Shown here in pieces: positions 25,016 to 34,136 of a DNA stretch of 64,000 nt. The notes below the pieces were generated by a model, which saw nothing but the letters and a program-made list of their open reading frames with translations, ran no database searches and was not told the DNA's origin. The translations under genes and the position numbers were made by a program. The DNA is from an uncultured Eggerthella sp. (lineage in GTDB: Bacteria; Actinomycetota; Coriobacteriia; Coriobacteriales; Eggerthellaceae): NCBI GenBank assembly GCA_900542065.1, contig UQLU01000003.1, positions 1 through 64,000 on the forward strand, written 5' to 3'. Numbering within the stretch: position 1 is the stretch's first letter; every line of letters begins with the position of its first letter.

Positions 25016-25714
25016 TCACTGAGCAAGTTGTCGAATTGCCTCGTGCAGTTCTTCGGGGGTATCCACTAACTGGGTGGGACATTCCCTTGCCAGCATATCT
25101 TTCCCGAAAAAACCACCCCACGTTACCCCAACACAGGGAATCTGAGCAGCATGAGCTGCCTGAATATCAAAAGGACTGTCGCCAATATACAGACAGCGCT
25201 TGACAGCTACCCCTAAGTCTTTTGCTGCCTGAAGAAGCGGATCGGGATCAGGCTTGTGGCCCGTACTGCTTTCCATTCCGTTTACCAGCGCAAACAGATC
25301 ATACATACCAAACGCTTTAAGACTTGTGGTAGCAAGCGCTTCACGTTTTGAGGTAACAACCGCAACGGTGAACCCTTCGTGTTTCAGTTGGCGAATCAGC
25401 TGTTCAATGCCTGCAAAAGGAGCAGTTTTTAGATTGAGATCTTTTTCGTTACGAGTGCGATATACCACCAGCAATTCTTGGGCTGTTTCCTCGTCAGGCG
25501 CCAGCGTTCGCATTTGCGTTACGAGAGGCTGCCCAACTTCTGCCACCAAAACCTCGTCGGGAATTACTGTTTTGAGCACTTCGCGTGTGGCATAACGCAT
25601 GCTATCCAAAATAGCATCATGCGTATCAAGCACGGTTCCATCCAAATCAAACAAAACAACATCACGCTTTAACTCGAGCAGTTGTGCATTATTAGCACTT
25701 TCAGAATTTGCCAT
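25016..25714 (-). CDS. HAD-superfamily phosphatase (phosphoglycolate phosphatase-like)
   Basis: A protein of about 232 residues. HAD motifs are DLDGTVLDT (I), VVTSKR (II), a lysine in GHKPDPD (III) and YIGDSPFDIQAA (IV), with a helical cap between I and II. The substrate is not determined. The ATG at 25714 is preferred over a TTG at 25726; neither has a strong SD. It lies upstream of purE on the same strand. Confidence 0.85.
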   Translation of the reverse strand: MANSESANNAQLLELKRDVVLFDLDGTVLDTHDAILDSMRYATREVLKTVIPDEVLVAEVGQPLVTQMRTLAPDEETAQELLVVYRTRNEKDLNLKTAPFAGIEQLIRQLKHEGFTVAVVTSKREALATTSLKAFGMYDLFALVNGMESSTGHKPDPDPLLQAAKDLGVAVKRCLYIGDSPFDIQAAHAAQIPCVGVTWGGFFGKDMLARECPTQLVDTPEELHEAIRQLAQ

Positions 25715-25800
25715 CGTTTCAACCAAACTTTATCCGACTTTTTGAAAACTTCATTCAAGCGTCTAAAGGAGCTTATCCGATAAATAACGTACCTAACAAA

Positions 25801-25835
25801 TAAAAAGACGGCAGTAAATTTCTTACCGCCGTCAG
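25801..25835 (-). terminator. intrinsic terminator after the LytTR regulator
   Basis: On the minus strand GACGGC-G-GTAA pairs with TTAC-T-GCCGTC around GAAAT, followed by TTTTTATTT. It ends transcription of the response regulator before the HAD gene. Confidence 0.85.
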
Positions 25836-25887
25836 ATGCCTTATTTATGCAAAAAGTTTAGCGCCTTGCGCCAAAAGCAGTGCACGC

Positions 25888-26604
25888 TTACAGACCCAGC
25901 GCCTTCTTAAGTGAAGAAACGCGACGACGAGAAACAGGAATCTTATCGTCTACGCCATCAAGGGTAAGCAGCAAGGTTCCACCAGACTGTGGCTCAACTT
26001 CTTTAACCAAAGCGAGGTTAACCAAATAGCCACGATGAACACGGAAGAATCCATGGCCATCAAGAGTCTTTTCAAGATGAGCCAAACTTACCGTAGAGAA
26101 GAAACGGTCGGTGCCTGTCTGCAGATAAGCATAGTCATCACGAGCCATGACATAACGAATGTCATCAATATTGATGAGAATCTTCTTGCCGCCCTTTTCA
26201 ACAGGAATGCGTTCAGCTTTCTGGGCCTTTGCATGCAAAACTACGTGTTCGCGAACGCGAGCCAAAGCTTGAGCCAAGCGCTCGGTTTCAACAGGCTTTA
26301 CCAGGTAGTCAATAGCATTTACCTTGAAAGCGTCCAGAGCGAATTCGCTATAAGCCGTAACAAATACTACCGCAGGAGGATATTTCAAATGCTGGAGCGC
26401 TTCAGCCAATTGAATACCAGTAGCTTCTGGCATGTTGATATCGAGGAACATCACATCGCAGGGATATTCCTTCAACTTTTCAATTGCTTCACGAACGCTA
26501 GCCGCTTCAGCAACAACTTCGGTTTGATTAAGTTCGCCTAGCAAAAAGCGTAGTTCGGAACGCGCAGGTGCTTCGTCGTCAACAATGATCGCCTTCAGCA
26601 ACAT
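25888..26604 (-). CDS. LytTR-family response regulator
   Basis: A 238-residue two-domain regulator. The receiver has AIIVDDEAPAR, the phosphorylation site in VMFLDINMP (Asp near 55), VFVTAYSEFALDAF and the conserved Lys in YLVKPVE. A LytTR DNA-binding domain follows, with KILINIDDIRYVMARDDYAYLQTG and FFRVHRGYLVNLALVKEVEP. Such regulators pair with LytS-type kinases; the only one in the window is at 30449-31735, 3.8 kb upstream on the same strand. An unrelated carrier-hydrolase-LysR set lies between. Confidence 0.93.
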   Translation of the reverse strand: MLLKAIIVDDEAPARSELRFLLGELNQTEVVAEAASVREAIEKLKEYPCDVMFLDINMPEATGIQLAEALQHLKYPPAVVFVTAYSEFALDAFKVNAIDYLVKPVETERLAQALARVREHVVLHAKAQKAERIPVEKGGKKILINIDDIRYVMARDDYAYLQTGTDRFFSTVSLAHLEKTLDGHGFFRVHRGYLVNLALVKEVEPQSGGTLLLTLDGVDDKIPVSRRRVSSLKKALGL

Positions 26605-26825
26605 AGCCTCCTCGTCTCAATTTTAGGTATCAGACGATATTATAGACTACTTCATATTGATCGACCATTGTTGTTCTATTTGAATATGATTGCCGCTCGC
26701 TATCATTTATAAAAGATGAAAATAAGTCGACTTCTGTAGCAGTCAAACACAATACTTGTACCTGCTACTCATGTAAGACCAGGCTTTCAATTCACTTTTA
26801 GTTGTATGCCTCAAATTGGCACAAA

Positions 26826-26862
26826 GCACTCTGCCCCAACCTAAAAGGTCGAAACAGAGTGC
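26826..26862 (-). terminator. hairpin after the second MFS gene
   Basis: GCACTCTG (26826-26833) pairs with CAGAGTGC (26855-26862), and an inner CCAACCT/AGGTCG-like pairing extends the stem. Only TTTGTG follows on the minus strand, so it is a weak terminator. The rest of the gap 26605-26905 shows no gene. Confidence 0.5.
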
Positions 26863-26905
26863 AAAACGCCCATGTTGAACAAGCAATTATATTCAGTGGT
26901 AATAA

Positions 26906-28273
26906 CTAAGCTTTAGCAGTTCCCTCTTTCTTAGATTTATTTAAGTCTTCTTCTGTCCAATGCTCACGAGGTAACTTATTTTTCATTCTCAAGGCAATGA
27001 ATCCAAGAACAAGAACAACCACTAGACAAACAAGAACCAAGCTAAATACCGCATCAAAACCACCGAGGTTTTCCGCGACGACCGCCCAGAAATAACTACC
27101 GACAGCTCCACCAAAACCTAACGCAGTTGACACCCATGAATAAATAATCGGATACGAAGCACCACTGCCAAAACATGCCCTAACGATCATAGGAGTTACT
27201 ACTAATGTTGCAGGAACAAAGCAGCCAAACAAGAATCCACCAATTGGCAAAAGAACAGTATTAGGGAAGAACCACATAAACACTACGCCGATTACCGCCA
27301 CAGCAACAAGCAAAACAAGAGTGAAATTCAAGTTAAGGTCAGAGAAGAAGCCTAATCCAAGTTTACCTGCGGCATTACCAGCAGAGATAAATGCATTAAG
27401 TTCTGCTCCCGTTACGAATGCCCCTACAAGAATGCCAGCAACGATATCAGGCTGCTCATTGAACCAAGCAACATAGGTGGGGAAATACATACTTACATTG
27501 CATATAGTATTTGCAATTACTGCAAATATAATCAACACCACCAGCAGTATCGACTTCTTTGCTACATTTGGATGAACGCAAGGTGCATCAACAACTTCTT
27601 CTTTTGAAGTTGCCTCCTTTTTGGCTTCACGGTTAGTACCATATGGCAGCAATCCCTTTTTTTCTGGCTTGTCAGAGAACAGGAACAGAACGCCTAGGGT
27701 CATTACTACCAGAGAGAAAACACCGAGGGCAATATAGCTAAAGCGCCAGCCTGATGTATCAATCAAAGCCTGAGCGATAGGACTAAATACAATACCGCCA
27801 ATACCAGTAAATGCAGTACAAATACCAATGATCAATCCAACATTGGTTTTAAACCAACGATTGATAATGGTCACGATAGAGACGCCCAGTAATACCGCAT
27901 TAGACATTCCAGTAAGTGCGCCGCCAATCCAAAGAACCCATACCTCAGGCGACAAACCAAACAACACAAAAGATAAGGATTCAACTATTGCTGCAATAAT
28001 TACAATGATTTTTGCGTTATACCTAACAAAGAAGAATCCAGCAAAAGGCATAATCAGAACACCAAAAATGTAGTTAATGGTACGCCACATGGAAACTTGA
28101 CTTAACGGAACTCCAAAGTCCTCTGCAATTACTGGATAAAAAATACCTGCGCAGCTATTCAAAATCGCCGAAGGAACTCCGCAAATTAAAATTCCTACAA
28201 TAACAACAGGAAGATAATGAATGAAACTTTTTTCTACTAATTCCCCTGTAGCAGTATCACGTTTTTCCAACAT
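26906..28273 (-). CDS. OFA-type MFS transporter (second copy)
   Basis: A 455-residue 12-helix protein paralogous to 1609-3009, sharing VTIINRWFKTNVGLIIGICTA and a GLLPYG sequence after TM6, with a charged central loop and a charged C-terminal tail. The ATG at 28273 has AGGAGG four bases upstream and replaces the longer frame opening at 28294. It is probably co-transcribed with the hydrolase 79 bp upstream. The pairing suggests uptake of a compound whose ester is then cleaved. The substrate is unknown. Confidence 0.85.
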   Translation of the reverse strand: MLEKRDTATGELVEKSFIHYLPVVIVGILICGVPSAILNSCAGIFYPVIAEDFGVPLSQVSMWRTINYIFGVLIMPFAGFFFVRYNAKIIVIIAAIVESLSFVLFGLSPEVWVLWIGGALTGMSNAVLLGVSIVTIINRWFKTNVGLIIGICTAFTGIGGIVFSPIAQALIDTSGWRFSYIALGVFSLVVMTLGVLFLFSDKPEKKGLLPYGTNREAKKEATSKEEVVDAPCVHPNVAKKSILLVVLIIFAVIANTICNVSMYFPTYVAWFNEQPDIVAGILVGAFVTGAELNAFISAGNAAGKLGLGFFSDLNLNFTLVLLVAVAVIGVVFMWFFPNTVLLPIGGFLFGCFVPATLVVTPMIVRACFGSGASYPIIYSWVSTALGFGGAVGSYFWAVVAENLGGFDAVFSLVLVCLVVVLVLGFIALRMKNKLPREHWTEEDLNKSKKEGTAKA

Positions 28274-28352
28274 GATTCCTCCTAAAGACAACACTTGCCT
28301 AAACCCCTTAGGGAAGTGTCCAGATTTATTTTTTAAACGATATTAAAAACGA

Positions 28353-29306
28353 CTAGTTGATGGTTATTATTTCCTTGGGAAGCGCTGTTCGTTCATGATT
28401 TCCTTCCCACAAAGAATCATCAATAAAATCTAAAATACGATTCATAACTTCATCGGTTTTCATAGTTGGATCCCCATGGCCCGCATCAGGAAAAAGCTCA
28501 TATTTTGCTCTTTCCTCATCGCACATATGATTGATAGCACGCACCATGCTTACCGACTGAGTGTAAGGTGACATACGATCCTTCATGCCATGCAAAAAAT
28601 AAGCAGGAGGAAAATCGCTCGTCACAAAAGCAATAGGACTACCCATCATTGCTGCCGTTGGATTATCAAGACATGAAAAGCCCATCAACAGATTGATTGG
28701 ATTTTCCATTCCCTGATTAATCTCTTTGTCACTTAAATTAATCCCGACCATTTCATAGGCAGCCTTATCTGTTTTTTCTACAGCAGACAAATCACACTGA
28801 TGTAAATCTGTAGCAGGATAAACCCCGATAAGACACTGAACATTATCTGGTTGATCAGCATTGCCAAGATGATTTCCCCTGAAAATATTTCGACCCGCCA
28901 AAGCAGCTACCATACAAGCCAAATGTCCGCCCGCAGAATTGCCCATAATTGCAATTTTGTCTGCTTTTAAGCAATACTGTTCCGCATTTGCCCTCAGAAA
29001 CCGAATTGCTGCTCGAACATCTTCCAATGGTGCTGGCCATGTCACTGAAGGTGCGAAGCGATACTCCACACACGCAACAGCATATCCTTGTGAAGGAAAC
29101 TTAAAGACACCTGGCATGGTTATTTCTCGCTTATCACCGCCAATCCAACCTCCACCATGCAGGAAGATGATCAATGGAAATGGACCTTTCCCTTCATTGG
29201 GAAGCCAAAGATCTAATATCTGATTTGGATCTTCGTTCGCATAAGCAACATCCAGCCAGTGTCGAGAAAACTGATTTGGATCTACTTTATTGAAGGAACT
29301 CCCCAT
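28353..29306 (-). CDS. alpha/beta hydrolase, BD-FAE/HSL-like esterase
   Basis: A 317-residue cytosolic hydrolase. The oxyanion-hole motif is HGGGW. The nucleophile elbow is GNSAGG (Ser about 125). A late PDAGHGDP supplies the catalytic His, and an Asp in FLHGMKDRMSP is the likely acid. No signal peptide is seen. It resembles carboxylesterases of small esters. AAGGAGGG is six bases before the ATG. It is divergent to a LysR regulator and next to an MFS carrier, so an inducible uptake-and-hydrolysis unit is likely. Confidence 0.85.
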   Translation of the reverse strand: MGSSFNKVDPNQFSRHWLDVAYANEDPNQILDLWLPNEGKGPFPLIIFLHGGGWIGGDKREITMPGVFKFPSQGYAVACVEYRFAPSVTWPAPLEDVRAAIRFLRANAEQYCLKADKIAIMGNSAGGHLACMVAALAGRNIFRGNHLGNADQPDNVQCLIGVYPATDLHQCDLSAVEKTDKAAYEMVGINLSDKEINQGMENPINLLMGFSCLDNPTAAMMGSPIAFVTSDFPPAYFLHGMKDRMSPYTQSVSMVRAINHMCDEERAKYELFPDAGHGDPTMKTDEVMNRILDFIDDSLWEGNHERTALPKEIITIN

Positions 29307-29493
29307 TCTTATCCCTCCTTCGATAAATATAATTCCCTTACTGTTTATTGTGGGTGATCGAAAGGATTAAAGATAATACGAACCTTCAATAGAGCTTTTG
29401 AATTACTTATACTGAAGCATTCATACAATTAGATATTCAATTCAGCTATATAATTTCATCATCGAATCTGCGGTAAAGCTCAAGGTGAGAACA
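29307..29493. promoter_or_regulatory. divergent promoter region, hydrolase/LysR
   Basis: This 187-bp AT-rich gap separates two divergent genes. A TATAAT hexamer at 29449-29454 suits the LysR gene. CTGAA ... TTCAG repeats around 29412-29445 offer a loose dyad, but no clean T-N11-A site stands out. Confidence 0.45.
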
Positions 29494-30396
29494 ATGGACT
29501 TTCGACAACTCTCGTATTTTCTTGCCATACTTGACTACCCAAGCATGTCTAAAGCAGCTGAAGCACTGCATATATCTCAACCAGCATTAAGTTCTACGAT
29601 CAAATCATTAGAAAAGGAACTGGGCTTTTCTCTGTTTGAACATTCAGGAAATCATCTAGCAGTTAACGAAAATGGGCTCTATTTTGCAAGCAGGGCTCGC
29701 AAAGCACTGGAAACTATCCATGATGCCCAAACGACTATTTCAAAAAGTATAGCACTGCGGGAACAAACTCTTTCTTGCAACATCACTATCCCTTTTGGAA
29801 AAATGGGAAAAGAAATATTCAAACATTTTCATTTAGAACACCCTGAAGCAAGAATCACTATTCATCAAGCTGGATTAGACTATCCTTTGTCATCGAATGC
29901 CCCTTCCGTAGATTTAGAAATATTTGGCTCTACAGAAAGGCTCGACGAGAACGAACGACTGATCAAAATATGTTCTGAGCGTTTTGTTGCAGTTTTACCC
30001 GCTACGCATAAACTCGCTGACTATCCAAGCATAAAATTATGGGACCTTAGAAATGACTTCTTCATTTTAGGTAAAGCCTTCAAAAACAACAAAATGCGCA
30101 ACGTTATTGATGAAATGTTCGAACAAGCTGGCTTCAAGCCAAAAATTGTAGGCGTACTTCCAATAGCAAACGACATCCTACAAATGGTAAAAGCAGGTAT
30201 ATGCTGTACCATCGCTGCAGAAATAACATGGTTCGATGAAGAAAGCAGGGAATTCGTTGTTAAGCCCATTGAGGACATCCAAAGAAGTCGAACTATTTAC
30301 GCACGAATCCCCGATGAGGCTACACCCTCACAAGCAACTTGGGAATTCTTCGAATTTCTAAAATCGGTTAAACCCCGATTCTTTGACACAAAGTAA
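29494..30396 (+). CDS. LysR-family transcriptional regulator
   Basis: A 300-residue regulator. The winged HTH spans MDFRQLSYFLAILDYPSMSKAAEALHISQPALSSTIKSLEKELGFSLFEH, followed by a linker helix and a periplasmic-binding-like effector domain (about 90-295). The ATG at 29494 follows AAGGTGAG; a GTG at 29485 lies inside that SD and is rejected. Its divergence from the hydrolase and MFS genes makes them the probable targets. It is AT-rich next to most neighbours by eye. Confidence 0.93.
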   Translation: MDFRQLSYFLAILDYPSMSKAAEALHISQPALSSTIKSLEKELGFSLFEHSGNHLAVNENGLYFASRARKALETIHDAQTTISKSIALREQTLSCNITIPFGKMGKEIFKHFHLEHPEARITIHQAGLDYPLSSNAPSVDLEIFGSTERLDENERLIKICSERFVAVLPATHKLADYPSIKLWDLRNDFFILGKAFKNNKMRNVIDEMFEQAGFKPKIVGVLPIANDILQMVKAGICCTIAAEITWFDEESREFVVKPIEDIQRSRTIYARIPDEATPSQATWEFFEFLKSVKPRFFDTK

Positions 30397-30448
30397 ATAA
30401 CTCTTACATCGAAGCCTTCATAAACAGACACTGTACTCAGAAAACAAC

Positions 30449-31735
30449 TTACACATGAGCGCAGTCGTAAAGATACAACGTAACCTGTGTTCCTACGCCC
30501 AATTCACTTTCGATTTTCATATAGGCTTCTTCGCCATAGTATCCACGTAAACGGTCATTGACGTTTTTAACGGCAATACCCAATCCTGTTTGCGATTTTG
30601 GATTCATGATATTGCGCACCGCATCTTCGCTCATGCCGATACCATCATCAGAAACGTGAAGATACACATCGTCGCCGTCCATTTCGCCAGCAATGCTAAT
30701 GGTTAATTTTCCTTCCGCAGGCATAGCATGCTTCACCGAATTTTCTACCAGAGGCTGGACCATAAAAGCAGGAACTGACATTGCGCGAACATCATCGTCC
30801 ACGTTTACTTCCACCGCCAAGCGATCTTCACCAAAGCGTGCTTGTTCCAGCGACAAATAGCGAACGGTTTGTTCAATTTCTCGAGAAAGCGGAATAAGAT
30901 CGGAGCTGTTTTCCAATGTCTGGCGATAGAACACCGCAAATTCGCGGAGCATGATACGTGCTTTGTCAGGGTCGGTGCGCACCAAAGAAGCCATTGTATT
31001 AATAATATTAAACAAGAAATGAGGGTTAATCTGGCTTTGAAGTGCCTTTAATTCCATACTTGTTGCAAGCTTCTTCTGTTCTTCCAGCTCCATTGCAGCA
31101 ATCTGAGTAGACAACAGCTGAGCGAAACCTTCTGCGATAGAAATCTGGGTTTCATTAATACGAGAAGGTTTTGGGTAATAAAACTTCAGCGTACCCTGAA
31201 TAGTTTTACCAACCTTAAGCGGCACAATAATGCCCGCCTGAATATTGCGAATATGAACAGGAAAACCTGCTTCAGCTTGCGTTTTGAACACGCGTGTTTT
31301 TCCGTCTTGGATGGTGCGCTTCGTGCCTTCGGTATGAATGTTGCCGCCCGCTTTGCCTAACTCTTCAGCACCCGCGCCGTGATAGCCAAGCACCACTTCG
31401 CGATCCGTGATAGCAACGGCAGAGGCAGAAGTAGCAGGAAGCAATACCTCGCACACACGCTGAGCACTTTCTTGGTTAAAGCCACCCTGCATTGCTGCAA
31501 GTGTGTCGCTTGCCAAGTGAAGTACTGAATCCGATTGGCTTGCACGAATACGATCGGGATCCAGCATAAGGGCAATGGTTATAAGCAGAAAAATAGTAAA
31601 GAGCGCTCCAGAAACTACCAAAACCGTGTAGTTGTTTGCTCCACTAAACATCGCCCAGCCCAAAACACAACCGCAAAGCAAGGCTAAGCATAAAAAGAGA
31701 ATTTCCAAAAAGATATATAAGTTATGACGAAACAT
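30449..31735 (-). CDS. LytS-type sensor histidine kinase with GAF domain
   Basis: A 428-residue kinase. Two N-terminal membrane helices (about 5-28 and 34-58) are followed by a GAF-like domain (about 80-215), then the His_kinase motif LQSQINPHFLFNIINTMAS with the phospho-acceptor His, and a HATPase domain with QPLVENSVKHA, DDGIGM and GLGIAVKNVNDRL. There is no 5TM-5TMR LytS domain. The gene is last in an operon with TauE and a glycosyltransferase (gaps of 14-15 bp). The likely partner is the LytTR regulator at 25888-26604. Confidence 0.93.
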   Translation of the reverse strand: MFRHNLYIFLEILFLCLALLCGCVLGWAMFSGANNYTVLVVSGALFTIFLLITIALMLDPDRIRASQSDSVLHLASDTLAAMQGGFNQESAQRVCEVLLPATSASAVAITDREVVLGYHGAGAEELGKAGGNIHTEGTKRTIQDGKTRVFKTQAEAGFPVHIRNIQAGIIVPLKVGKTIQGTLKFYYPKPSRINETQISIAEGFAQLLSTQIAAMELEEQKKLATSMELKALQSQINPHFLFNIINTMASLVRTDPDKARIMLREFAVFYRQTLENSSDLIPLSREIEQTVRYLSLEQARFGEDRLAVEVNVDDDVRAMSVPAFMVQPLVENSVKHAMPAEGKLTISIAGEMDGDDVYLHVSDDGIGMSEDAVRNIMNPKSQTGLGIAVKNVNDRLRGYYGEEAYMKIESELGVGTQVTLYLYDCAHV

Positions 31736-31749
31736 ACATATTTCCTTAG

Positions 31750-32646
31750 TTATGCAAACATCGGCAGAAGTTCGTTAATCAGCAGAACGACCGCCGAAAG
31801 CAAGAGAAATGCACCAAATACGAAACGTAGTTTACGTTCTGGAATCTTTCGAATCAAGTTTGCACCAATTATCGCACCAGGAATACTTCCAATCGCCATA
31901 GCAATACCTGCAATATAGTTGATATGGCCAAGTAAACCCTGCTCAATAACACCTGGTATAGCAAGAATGGTTACGGCAACCAGTGAAGTTCCTGAAGCTT
32001 GGCGCATCATAATTCCCAGCACAGAAATAAACAGCGGCACCATGATAAAACCGCCGCCAACACCGACATACCCCGAAGCTAGGCCTGCGCATAATCCGAT
32101 GAGCAAACATTGCACTACTCTTTTTGCAGAAAGCTTAAAGGTAGCAGCATTGGCATCGTTGCCAGAAGAGTTCGCTGTTGTTTCAGCGGCTTTTTCAGCT
32201 GCCTTCTTCGCTGCTTTTTCTGCCTCTTTCGCGCGATCCTTACCCGTAACCGAAGATTCACCTTGAGGGGCAATCTTTGGCATGCGAATTGCTTTGCGAA
32301 ACATCGAAACTGCCGAATAGCCAATGATCAGCGCAGCAGCAAGCATAATGGTCCACGAAGGAGAGATAGAAGCCAGATATACACCTACAGGACTCGTGCA
32401 GGCACCGCCAAGTCCGCAAAGAACACCAATCTTTGGAATGCATGTTTTGTTCTTAATATGGGTGACAAGTCCCGACAGTGACGTAGGAATAATAGTAAAG
32501 AGCGATGTCGCTGTTGAAGAAATGGCGCTCATGCCAAAGCCAAGACGAAAAATCGGGACCATTAAGGTACCGCCACCGATACCCAACAGTCCCGAAAAAA
32601 TGCCTATAACCAAACCTATTGCTGCGGCTATGATAAATGTTTCCAT
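31750..32646 (-). CDS. TauE/SafE-family membrane transporter
   Basis: A 298-residue protein with eight or nine helices in two halves, each opening with a family repeat: GLLGIGGGTLMVPIF and GYVGVGGGFIMVPLF. A hydrophilic Ala/Lys loop sits at about 125-165. The family exports sulfite, sulfoacetate or other organosulfur anions, and often has an unknown substrate. The SD is weak. It sits 15 bp after the glycosyltransferase gene and 14 bp before the kinase gene. Confidence 0.85.
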   Translation of the reverse strand: METFIIAAAIGLVIGIFSGLLGIGGGTLMVPIFRLGFGMSAISSTATSLFTIIPTSLSGLVTHIKNKTCIPKIGVLCGLGGACTSPVGVYLASISPSWTIMLAAALIIGYSAVSMFRKAIRMPKIAPQGESSVTGKDRAKEAEKAAKKAAEKAAETTANSSGNDANAATFKLSAKRVVQCLLIGLCAGLASGYVGVGGGFIMVPLFISVLGIMMRQASGTSLVAVTILAIPGVIEQGLLGHINYIAGIAMAIGSIPGAIIGANLIRKIPERKLRFVFGAFLLLSAVVLLINELLPMFA

Positions 32647-32661
32647 GTGCTTTGCGCCACG

Positions 32662-33999
32662 CTACTCTTCATCATTTAAGTTCAATTGTATTTCGCTTGT
32701 CATGCCAGGATCGAGATTTACCTTTGCAACATTGCCTTCAACTTCGTCAATCTGACCAGCCTGCAAAGATGCATCCGAAGAAGCAACAACGATGTCTTCT
32801 CCTGCCTGACGAGCAATTGCAGCATGAACCAATGCCTGTCGAAGACCAGCATCGCTTTCCATACGAGCCATAATATCGCCCCAGGTATATTGGAACTCGA
32901 AATACTTCATGCAATTTGCCTGTGCATAATCGGTTGCTTCGCGTGTTGCAGCACGAGCACCTTCGCGGTAAGCCCTTTTATCGGGACGAACCAAGGAACG
33001 TAAGAATGCCGTACGCTTAATGCGCTTAGTAATACCTGGTTCAAGGAACGGACCAGGATAAGGCATCAATGATGAAGGCTTAATTTGCAAAAGGTCAATC
33101 TGTGCACGACTGAATTCGATTTTGTAGAACTCATATAGCCAACGGAAGATATCGCGATAGAAGCGATGTCCTTCGTTGCGGTCCTTCGGAGGCAAGTGCG
33201 TCAATGACCATTGATTATCAAACCAAATATCTGAACCATACATACGAAGGCTTAGCAGATAGTCCAAGTCTTCTCCGCGCATAATCCACGGGTCAAAGCT
33301 GAGACGGCGATAGGTTTCGCGATGCAACGCCAAACAGCCACCGCACACATGATTCGAACGTGAAAGACGAGGACCCGCCATTGCTTTAGTGATCCAATTA
33401 TTAAACGCTCTACCCTGCTGCCAAAAATGGTTATACCAACGGTTTTGGCTCTTGGAATAATAGGTACCCTCATCGTTAAAGTAAAAGCCCGACTTTGCCA
33501 AAATAGGAATGCCTTTTTTAGTGAGCTTGCCTAAGCCATACATGGCCTTTTCCAAGAAGGCTTCGTCTTCAATAACTTCGTCGTCATCAAGAAATACAAC
33601 AGAATCAAATCCGAGTACCTGCGCAACAACCAAGCCAAGATTGCGTACCGCAGAATACCCCGTAAGACCAATGCAATCGCTCTGGTTTCCAAAGCCTAAC
33701 TGCTCAAACCTTTGCTGGATAATACTTTCCTCTTCCTGAGCAACAATAAGAATGTGCATCTGAGGAAACTTATCTACGATTGCTTTTACTTTCGCTGCGG
33801 CTTCCTTGTCAACGCCGCCTTCAGTTGCAACCACTACAATAATTTGACCCAAGCCCTTTACCTTTTGCAAAGATGCCAAGCAGCGCTCAAGCGTACCCTT
33901 GGAATTTAAGGGCGTTGGATGGTCATACAAACTCGAAGGTGTACCACGCTTGCGCATGGGCGACGTATAAAACGAAGGAATTATTACTGCAGGATTCAT
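32662..33999 (-). CDS. family 2-type glycosyltransferase
   Basis: A 445-residue soluble protein. The N-terminus AVIIPSFYTS and the segment VVFLDDDEVIEDEAFLEKAM carry a DDD motif of GT-A folds; WIMRGEDLDYLLSLRMYG matches the acceptor-side ED motif. The C-terminal 120 residues are unlike common GT2 proteins and end in an acidic stretch. No membrane helices are seen. The sugar and acceptor are unknown. It heads an operon with TauE and the sensor kinase, an odd grouping. Confidence 0.75.
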   Translation of the reverse strand: MNPAVIIPSFYTSPMRKRGTPSSLYDHPTPLNSKGTLERCLASLQKVKGLGQIIVVVATEGGVDKEAAAKVKAIVDKFPQMHILIVAQEEESIIQQRFEQLGFGNQSDCIGLTGYSAVRNLGLVVAQVLGFDSVVFLDDDEVIEDEAFLEKAMYGLGKLTKKGIPILAKSGFYFNDEGTYYSKSQNRWYNHFWQQGRAFNNWITKAMAGPRLSRSNHVCGGCLALHRETYRRLSFDPWIMRGEDLDYLLSLRMYGSDIWFDNQWSLTHLPPKDRNEGHRFYRDIFRWLYEFYKIEFSRAQIDLLQIKPSSLMPYPGPFLEPGITKRIKRTAFLRSLVRPDKRAYREGARAATREATDYAQANCMKYFEFQYTWGDIMARMESDAGLRQALVHAAIARQAGEDIVVASSDASLQAGQIDEVEGNVAKVNLDPGMTSEIQLNLNDEE

Positions 34000-34136
34000 A
34001 GTATCCCCTTAACAAATATACAAATAATGCCTAATGCATGACTCAGTTTCGTGAACCATTGTACCCCAAGCAAAACTATCCTTCGAAGCATCCACAAAAG
34101 GACAGTTGTTAAATTGAGGCAAACCAACAAAGAGCA

